Source of the DNA: Stenotrophomonas sp. ZAC14D1_NAIMI4_1
GTDB taxonomy: Bacteria; Pseudomonadota; Gammaproteobacteria; Xanthomonadales; Xanthomonadaceae
DNA length: 64,000 nt
Direction of reading: 5' to 3'
Assembly (NCBI RefSeq): GCF_003086775.1
Contig: NZ_CP026001.1
Span: 708,407-772,406 of the forward strand
This document shows, piece by piece, positions 60,449-64,000 of the stretch (position 1 is its first letter; each line of letters starts with the position of its first letter). A program made the translations under genes and the position numbers. The notes under the pieces were generated by a model. That model was not told where the DNA came from and searched no databases. It saw nothing but the letters and a program-made list of their open reading frames with translations.

Positions 60449-60943
60449 ATGAGGCTGTCCCTGCCGCGCCGGCTGCCCAGCCCGCGCCTGCACGGCAGGC
60501 GCGCCACCGGCATGTCGCTGCTGGAGATGCTGCTGGTGATCGCGCTTATCGCGGCCATCGGCCTGATCACGGCCGCCGGCCTGTCGCGTGGCTTTGCCGG
60601 CATGCAGCTGCGCAGCGCCGGCAAGGACATCGCCAACCAGCTGCGCATGGTGCGTGCGCAGGCGATCGCACGCGGTGAGCCGCAGCGCTTCGTGATCGAG
60701 CCGGCCGAGCATCGCTGGCAGGGTGCCAACCAGCGCCAGGGCACGGTGCCCGAACCGGTGCAGGTGGTGTTTGAAGGCGCCGCGCAGCTCAGCGATGCGC
60801 CGGGGCAGGGCGTGATCGAGTTCCATCCCGATGGCGGCTCCAGTGGCGGCCGCATCCGCCTGCAGCGCGGTGCCGCCGAATGGCGCATCGATGTCGGCTG
60901 GCTGACCGGCGAGGTCCGTTCCGGTCCATGGCGGGCGCAATGA
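60449..60943 (+). CDS. xpsH: Minor pseudopilin GspH
   Basis: 164 residues with a long prepilin leader up to ATGMSLLEMLLVIALIAAIG (Glu at +5) and a globular domain typical of GspH (VRAQAIARGEPQRFVIEPAE). Part of the pseudopilus tip or shaft. It follows gspG by six bases and overlaps gspI by four (ATGA). Confidence 0.9.
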   Translation: MRLSLPRRLPSPRLHGRRATGMSLLEMLLVIALIAAIGLITAAGLSRGFAGMQLRSAGKDIANQLRMVRAQAIARGEPQRFVIEPAEHRWQGANQRQGTVPEPVQVVFEGAAQLSDAPGQGVIEFHPDGGSSGGRIRLQRGAAEWRIDVGWLTGEVRSGPWRAQ

Positions 60944-61359
60944 AACAGTCGGTGCGTGGCTTCACCCTGCTCGAAGTGATCGTGGCCTTCGCCCTGCTGG
61001 GCCTGGCCCTGACCCTGCTGCTGGGCAGCCTGTCCGGCGGCGCGCGCCAGGTGCGTGAGGCCGAGCTGCGCACCCGCGCGGTACTGCACGCGCAGTCGCT
61101 GCTGGCCAGCGCCGGTGTCGACGCGCCGCTGCAGGCCGGCAGCCAGAGCGGTGAGTGGGAACAGGGCCGTTACCACTGGCAGCTGCAGGTGCAGCCCTGG
61201 AGCGAGCCGCGTGCCGGCGATGTCGCGCCGACGCAGTCGCCGGGTGCGCCGTGGCTGGCCGAACTGCAGCTGCAGGTGCGCTGGGGGGATGGCGAACGCG
61301 AGCGACTGCAGTGGCGCACCCTGCGCCTGTTGCCGCCGGACCTGGAGAGCGCACGATGA
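60940..61359 (+). CDS. xpsI: Minor pseudopilin GspI
   Basis: 139 residues with the short leader MKQSVRG and cleavage before FTLLEVIVAFALLGLAL (Glu +5). Tip pseudopilin acting with GspJ and GspK. The ATG at 60940 overlapping the gspH stop is preferred over one four codons earlier, because all following junctions in this operon are of the same kind. Confidence 0.92.
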   Translation: MKQSVRGFTLLEVIVAFALLGLALTLLLGSLSGGARQVREAELRTRAVLHAQSLLASAGVDAPLQAGSQSGEWEQGRYHWQLQVQPWSEPRAGDVAPTQSPGAPWLAELQLQVRWGDGERERLQWRTLRLLPPDLESAR

Positions 61360-61988
61360 AGCGTCGCGCCGCCGGTTTCACCCTGGTCGAAGTGATGCTG
61401 GCCACCGTGCTGCTGGCCGGTGGCCTCGCATTGGCGTTCGCCAGCGTGCGCGCGGCGATGGCGGTCAGCCAGCGTGGCGAACAGATCGCCGCCGACAGCG
61501 AGCGCATGCGCGCGGTGCAGGCGCTGCTGCGGCGGCAGCTGGGCGGTGCAATGCGCAGCCCGATCGAGGTACCCGATCCCACCCGCGAACCGGTGTATTT
61601 CCAGGGCGATGGCGAAGGCATGCAGTTCGTCGCTGATCTGCCCGGCTATCTCGGCCGCGGTGGCCCGTACCTGCATACCCTGCAGGTGGACGGCGCCCCC
61701 GGGCAGCGCCGGCTGCTGCTGGACATGGTGCTGCTGCAGGAAGGCGAACGCCTGCCGGAAACCCCGCCGCGCCCGCCCGAAGTGCTCGCCGACGGCTTGA
61801 AGGACGTGACGCTGCGCTACCGCGGCGTTGATCCTGCCAACGGGCAGATGAGCGACTGGCTGCCGCGCTGGGACGACACCCGGCGGCTGCCGCTGCTGGT
61901 GGAAGTGCAGGTCGTGCCGCAGCGTGGCGCGGCGTGGCCGCCGCTGGTGGTCGCACCGCGCGCCGGCGGCCAGGGAGGCGCGCGATGA
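61356..61988 (+). CDS. xpsJ: Minor pseudopilin GspJ
   Basis: 210 residues, leader MKRRAAG then FTLVEVMLATVLLAGGLAL (Glu +5), and a larger globular part as usual for GspJ. Tip component. ATGA overlaps on both sides. Confidence 0.92.
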   Translation: MKRRAAGFTLVEVMLATVLLAGGLALAFASVRAAMAVSQRGEQIAADSERMRAVQALLRRQLGGAMRSPIEVPDPTREPVYFQGDGEGMQFVADLPGYLGRGGPYLHTLQVDGAPGQRRLLLDMVLLQEGERLPETPPRPPEVLADGLKDVTLRYRGVDPANGQMSDWLPRWDDTRRLPLLVEVQVVPQRGAAWPPLVVAPRAGGQGGAR

Positions 61989-62848
61989 ACGCACGGCGCG
62001 GGGCCGCCCTGGTGCTGGTGCTGTGGCTGATCGCGCTGATGACCGCGCTGGTCGGTGCCTTCGCGCTGACCGCACGCGTGGAGCACCTGCAGCAGCGGGT
62101 GCTCGACGATGATGCGCGCGGCCAGGAACGCGCCCGTGCCGGCATGGAGTACGCGCTGCTGCGCCTGCGCCCGGACCCGCAGCGGCCGGCCTGGCAGGCG
62201 GACGGGCGTACCTACCGCTGGCAGTACGATGATGTGCCCGTCGAGATCCGGGTGGTGGACGAGAACGGCAAGATCAACCTGAACCTGGCCGACGCGACGC
62301 TGCTGGATGCGTTCCTGCAGGCGATGGGCGAATCGCCCGAGCAGGCCCGGCAGCTGGCCGGCGCCATCATCGACTGGCGCGACGAAGACAGCCTGCTGCA
62401 GCCGGGCGGCGGTGCCGAGGCACCCGATTACGCCGCTGCGGGCCTGCCGTACGGCCCGCGCAACAGGCGTTTCGAGACCCTGGGTGAACTGCAGCGCGTG
62501 CTCGGCATGCGTGCGTCGCTGTACTCGGCGATGCTGCCGTACCTGACGCTCTACAGCCGGCAGGCGCGTCCCGATCCGCGCGTCGCAGGTGCACCGGTGT
62601 TGACCGCGTTGGGCCTGGATGCCGAACAGGTGTTGGCGCAGCGCGCCCAGCTGGAGCGTGACGAAGGTTCCGGAGCGATGCCGTCAATGCTTGCCAGCGG
62701 CAGCGGCACCTATAGTATCGAGTCCCGTGCCATCGACGGCAGCGGTCGCTTGTCGGTTCTGCAGGCGGTGGTACGCAATGGATCGGGCGGTGTGCCCGGA
62801 CGAACCTACACGGTGCTTCGCTGGGAGCAGGGAATGGCAGCAAGATGA
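61985..62848 (+). CDS. xpsK: Minor pseudopilin GspK
   Basis: 287 residues. The leader MNARRG precedes AALVLVLWLIALMTALVG; the +5 position lacks Glu, as is normal for GspK. The large globular domain contains ENGKINLNLADATLLDAFLQ, a family landmark. It caps the pseudopilus. Overlaps gspJ and gspL by ATGA. Confidence 0.93.
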   Translation: MNARRGAALVLVLWLIALMTALVGAFALTARVEHLQQRVLDDDARGQERARAGMEYALLRLRPDPQRPAWQADGRTYRWQYDDVPVEIRVVDENGKINLNLADATLLDAFLQAMGESPEQARQLAGAIIDWRDEDSLLQPGGGAEAPDYAAAGLPYGPRNRRFETLGELQRVLGMRASLYSAMLPYLTLYSRQARPDPRVAGAPVLTALGLDAEQVLAQRAQLERDEGSGAMPSMLASGSGTYSIESRAIDGSGRLSVLQAVVRNGSGGVPGRTYTVLRWEQGMAAR

Positions 62849-64000
62849 CAGCATGGCAGGACAGCCTGCGGCAGGTACAGGGGCGGATCGGCCCAGGTGC
62901 GGGCCGTTTCCTGCGCTGGTGGCGGCAGTCCCTGCTGGCCTGGGTGCCGGCGCGTTGGCAGTGGGCGCTGGGCTGGTCGCAGACCCGCCTGCTGCTGCAG
63001 CGGCAGGGTGACCTGCTGCAGGTCTGGCGCGAAGCCGGGCAGGGCCTGGAGCCGGTGGCGAGCCTGCCATGGCCGACCCAGCCGGCCGATCTGGACCGGG
63101 TACTGGACGCGCGCCTGCGCCGCCTGCCGCGGGTCTGGCTGCTGGCCGACGCGCAGGTCCTGCGCCGCAACCTGCGCCTGCCCATGGCCGCTGGCGACCG
63201 CCTGCGCGCGGTGGTCGGCTACGAGATCGACCGGCAGACGCCGTTCGAATCCAGCCAGGTCAGCTATGACGTACGCGAACGCGGCAGTGCCGGCGAAGGC
63301 CTGCTGCAGGTTGAACTGGTGGCCTGGCCGCTGCGCCAGCTCGATGCCTGGCGCGGCCAGGTAGGTGCCTGGGCCGATGCGCTCTCCGGTGTCGACGCCC
63401 TCGACGCGCAGGGCCAGCCGCTGCAGGTCAACCTGCTGCCGCAGGCCCAGCGCCAGCCACGGCATGACCCGACACGGCGCTGGAACCTGCTGCTCGGCCT
63501 GGCCGCGCTGGTGATGCTGGTGCTGGCCGCCACCCAGGTGCTGGACAACCGCCGCGAGGCGGCCGACGCGCTGCGCGCTGAAGTAGAGCGCAGCGCCCGC
63601 AGTGCGCGTGGCGTGGCCAGCGAACGCAGCGAGCTGCAGGCGCTGCTGGACGGTGCCGCGTTCCTCGAAAAACAGCGTGCCCAGCGCGCCAGCACGGTGG
63701 AGCTGTGGAACGAACTGACCCAGCGCCTGCCCAATGGCACCTACCTGGAAAAACTGGCCATCGAAAACAACAACCTGCAGCTGATAGGCCTCAGCAGCGA
63801 AGCCTCGCAGCTGGTGCAGCTGCTGCAGGATGCGCCGCAGTGGCGCAAGGTCAACCTGACGGGCGTGCTGCAGGCCGATGGTGCCGGCAGTGGCCGTGAC
63901 CGCTTCACCCTGACCGCCGAACTGCAGCCGTTGCCGGTGGCCACGCCCGCCGCGCCCGCCGCCCCAGCCAGGGAGGCGGCCGATGCCGATGCCAAACCCG
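62845..64000 (+). CDS. xpsL: Type II secretion protein GspL (partial, 3' end off window)
   Basis: 385 complete codons are present with no stop before the window ends. It starts MTAWQDSLRQVQGRIG. The N-terminal half is the cytoplasmic actin-like domain (VWLLADAQVLRRNLRLPM). One transmembrane segment (LLLGLAALVMLVLAATQVL, about residues 214-232) is followed by a coiled region and a PilN-like periplasmic domain (NGTYLEKLAIENNNLQL). It anchors GspE to the membrane. Xanthomonas XpsL is about this long, so little should be missing. ATGA overlap with gspK. Confidence 0.9.
   Translation, partial: MTAWQDSLRQVQGRIGPGAGRFLRWWRQSLLAWVPARWQWALGWSQTRLLLQRQGDLLQVWREAGQGLEPVASLPWPTQPADLDRVLDARLRRLPRVWLLADAQVLRRNLRLPMAAGDRLRAVVGYEIDRQTPFESSQVSYDVRERGSAGEGLLQVELVAWPLRQLDAWRGQVGAWADALSGVDALDAQGQPLQVNLLPQAQRQPRHDPTRRWNLLLGLAALVMLVLAATQVLDNRREAADALRAEVERSARSARGVASERSELQALLDGAAFLEKQRAQRASTVELWNELTQRLPNGTYLEKLAIENNNLQLIGLSSEASQLVQLLQDAPQWRKVNLTGVLQADGAGSGRDRFTLTAELQPLPVATPAAPAAPAREAADADAKP

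Overview
The window is GC-rich, densely packed DNA from a gammaproteobacterium of the Xanthomonadaceae, most likely Stenotrophomonas (S. maltophilia group). Three things point there: the lipopolysaccharide block etfBA - rmlBACD - xanBA - CoA-transferase pair is arranged as in Xanthomonas/Stenotrophomonas; the intergenic spaces carry short hairpins beginning with GTAG, the hallmark of the SMAG repeats of S. maltophilia; and the type II secretion genes run E-F-G-H-I-J-K-L as in the xps operons. The species call is inference from gene order and repeats, since no search could be run.

Layout. 1-6.1 kb (minus strand): a D-arabinofuranose-type lipid-donor module (DprE2-like reductase, DprE1-like oxidase, HAD-UbiA fusion, flippase-like membrane protein) directly downstream of etfB-etfA. 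6.4-17.3 kb: dTDP-L-rhamnose operon rmlBACD, an unassigned polytopic membrane protein, xanB and xanA (GDP-mannose and hexose-phosphate supply), a 3-oxoacid CoA-transferase pair, an AlkB-type dioxygenase and a family 2 glycosyltransferase. 17.4-20.9 kb: an Mla-type phospholipid transport operon with a STAS-MlaE fusion. 21-38 kb: housekeeping genes (ThrE-type exporter, H-NS-like protein, proS, pssA, a probable divergent holD, rimI, EamA transporter, valS, holC, pepA, lptF-lptG, RDD protein, xerD, dsbC). 39.1-41.2 kb: a secreted GH18 chitinase. 42.1-46.0 kb: purL. 46.4-54.8 kb: a very large YadA-type trimeric autotransporter made of repeated head/neck modules. 55.0-56.8 kb: a secreted subtilisin-like protease. 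57.0-64.0 kb: the first eight genes of a type II secretion operon (gspE to partial gspL), running off the window. The chitinase and protease are the sort of substrates this secretion system exports.

The most unusual signal is not a gene. Two intergenic regions (24.67-25.17 kb and 41.52-41.93 kb) each hold an inverted pair of a ~102-106 bp element. Each copy is a 25-27 bp near-perfect stem enclosing a centre of exactly 52 nt. The stem sequences differ greatly between copies but remain complementary within a copy. The centre carries two small hairpins whose stems covary around fixed ATGGAY loops. This looks like a conserved folded RNA or single-stranded DNA structure, or a non-autonomous mobile element, associated with SMAG repeats. 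I do not recognise it as a described family.
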